64,000 nt of DNA. Source: Phycisphaerales bacterium (GTDB taxonomy: Bacteria; Planctomycetota; Phycisphaerae; Phycisphaerales; UBA1924). The notes beneath the pieces are model-generated. The model was not told where the DNA came from and did not search any database. It saw only the letters and a program-made list of their open reading frames with translations. Position numbers and translations under genes: made by a program. Numbering within the stretch: position 1 is the stretch's first letter; the number at the start of each line of letters is the position of its first letter. This document shows positions 63,727 through 64,000 of the stretch, piece after piece. The stretch spans positions 1 through 64,000 of the forward strand of contig JANQQR010000007.1 in assembly GCA_028289195.1 (NCBI GenBank), in the 5' to 3' direction.

Positions 63727-64000
63727 CAGCGCCGACGCCCGCCCGCCGCGGCCGGGTCGGTGATCGTGAGGCCGTCGGTGACGAACGAGCGCTCCTCGGG
63801 GGTCAGCGAGCGGAGCAGATCGAGCGTCCACATCAGCAGTTCCTCGCGATCCAGCGAGGTCGGGGGGACAGGCGACGAATCAGGCAGGATCGTCGCACCG
63901 GGCTGGATCGATGCCTCCGGCTCGGGCGACTCGGCGCCGACTTCGGGCTGCTCGTAGAGCGCACCAACCGGGAGTTGCTCGGCGAAGGAGTGCAATGCCG
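63726..64000 (-). CDS. C-terminal part of a gene upstream of gspI (truncated by the window edge)
   Basis: An open frame of 91 codons enters from the right edge with no start inside except a TTG at 63995. The sequence is Pro/Glu-rich, then a helix (LDREELLMWTLDLLRSLTPEERSF), ending in an Arg tail. Position between the edge and gspI suggests the slot normally held by gspH, but no pseudopilin sequence is visible in this part and the helix does not resemble GspH. Family not recognised. Confidence 0.6.
   Translation of the reverse strand, partial: ALHSFAEQLPVGALYEQPEVGAESPEPEASIQPGATILPDSSPVPPTSLDREELLMWTLDLLRSLTPEERSFVTDGLTITDPAAAGGRRR

Overview
The window looks like chromosomal DNA of a planctomycete of the class Phycisphaerae. 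This is inferred from the very GC-rich coding sequence, formylglycine-type sulfatases, an adjacent DUF1800/DUF1501 pair, a secreted seven-repeat FG-GAP protein with dockerin-like C-terminal repeats, a BtpA-family protein, an unusually long SecA, and a split type II secretion / type IV pilus-like locus. No rRNA operon, insertion sequence, CRISPR array or prophage was seen. Genes are densely packed, with many 1-4 nt stop/start overlaps.

Layout. 1-3.8 kb: 5' part of trpC (minus, runs off the left edge), a CPBP membrane protease whose start codon overlaps that of trpC, an unknown membrane protein, trpS, tRNA-Ile(GAT) and its terminator. 4-13.3 kb: two sulfatases flank an RND efflux permease / membrane-fusion-protein operon and a DUF3313-like lipoprotein. 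13.4-16.2 kb: a pqiA-pqiB pair whose PqiB carries four MCE repeats. 16.5-21.2 kb: a DUF900 esterase-like lipoprotein, an aspartate:alanine-exchanger-family transporter and an unknown lipoprotein. 21.3-26.5 kb: a phosphorelay operon (hybrid kinase with a poly-HAMP array, HPt protein, receiver-PP2C phosphatase). 26.8-32.3 kb: FG-GAP/dockerin protein, a DUF1579-M14 carboxypeptidase operon with a good promoter and operator-like repeats, and gamma-glutamyltransferase. 32.4-37.4 kb: a small charged ORF, adenine deaminase, a TPR lipoprotein, BtpA, and a PilZ protein with degenerate receiver and HPt domains. 37.5-44.2 kb: giant secA, a small secreted protein, birA and a glycosyltransferase. 44.2-49.4 kb: DUF1800, DUF1501, then an osmoprotectant-type ABC transporter (ATPase plus a binding-protein/permease fusion). 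49.4-53.1 kb: ribF-nrnA-DNA methyltransferase operon, and mqnB divergently. 53.3-64 kb: two convergent secretion/pilus operons, pilM-N-O-P-like-gspE on plus and (upstream gene)-gspI-J-K-L-M-C-like on minus, meeting tail to tail with no gap.

Functional picture. The window is dominated by envelope and export functions: SecA, a type II secretion-like pseudopilus, MCE lipid transport, RND efflux, sulfatases and several lipoproteins. Two signalling units stand out: the complete three-gene phosphorelay, and the PilZ protein that has lost both of its phosphotransfer residues. Several genes without a Shine-Dalgarno sequence have a TANNNT hexamer 6-9 nt before the start codon, suggesting leaderless transcription. 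All assignments come from reading the sequence; no database search was run.
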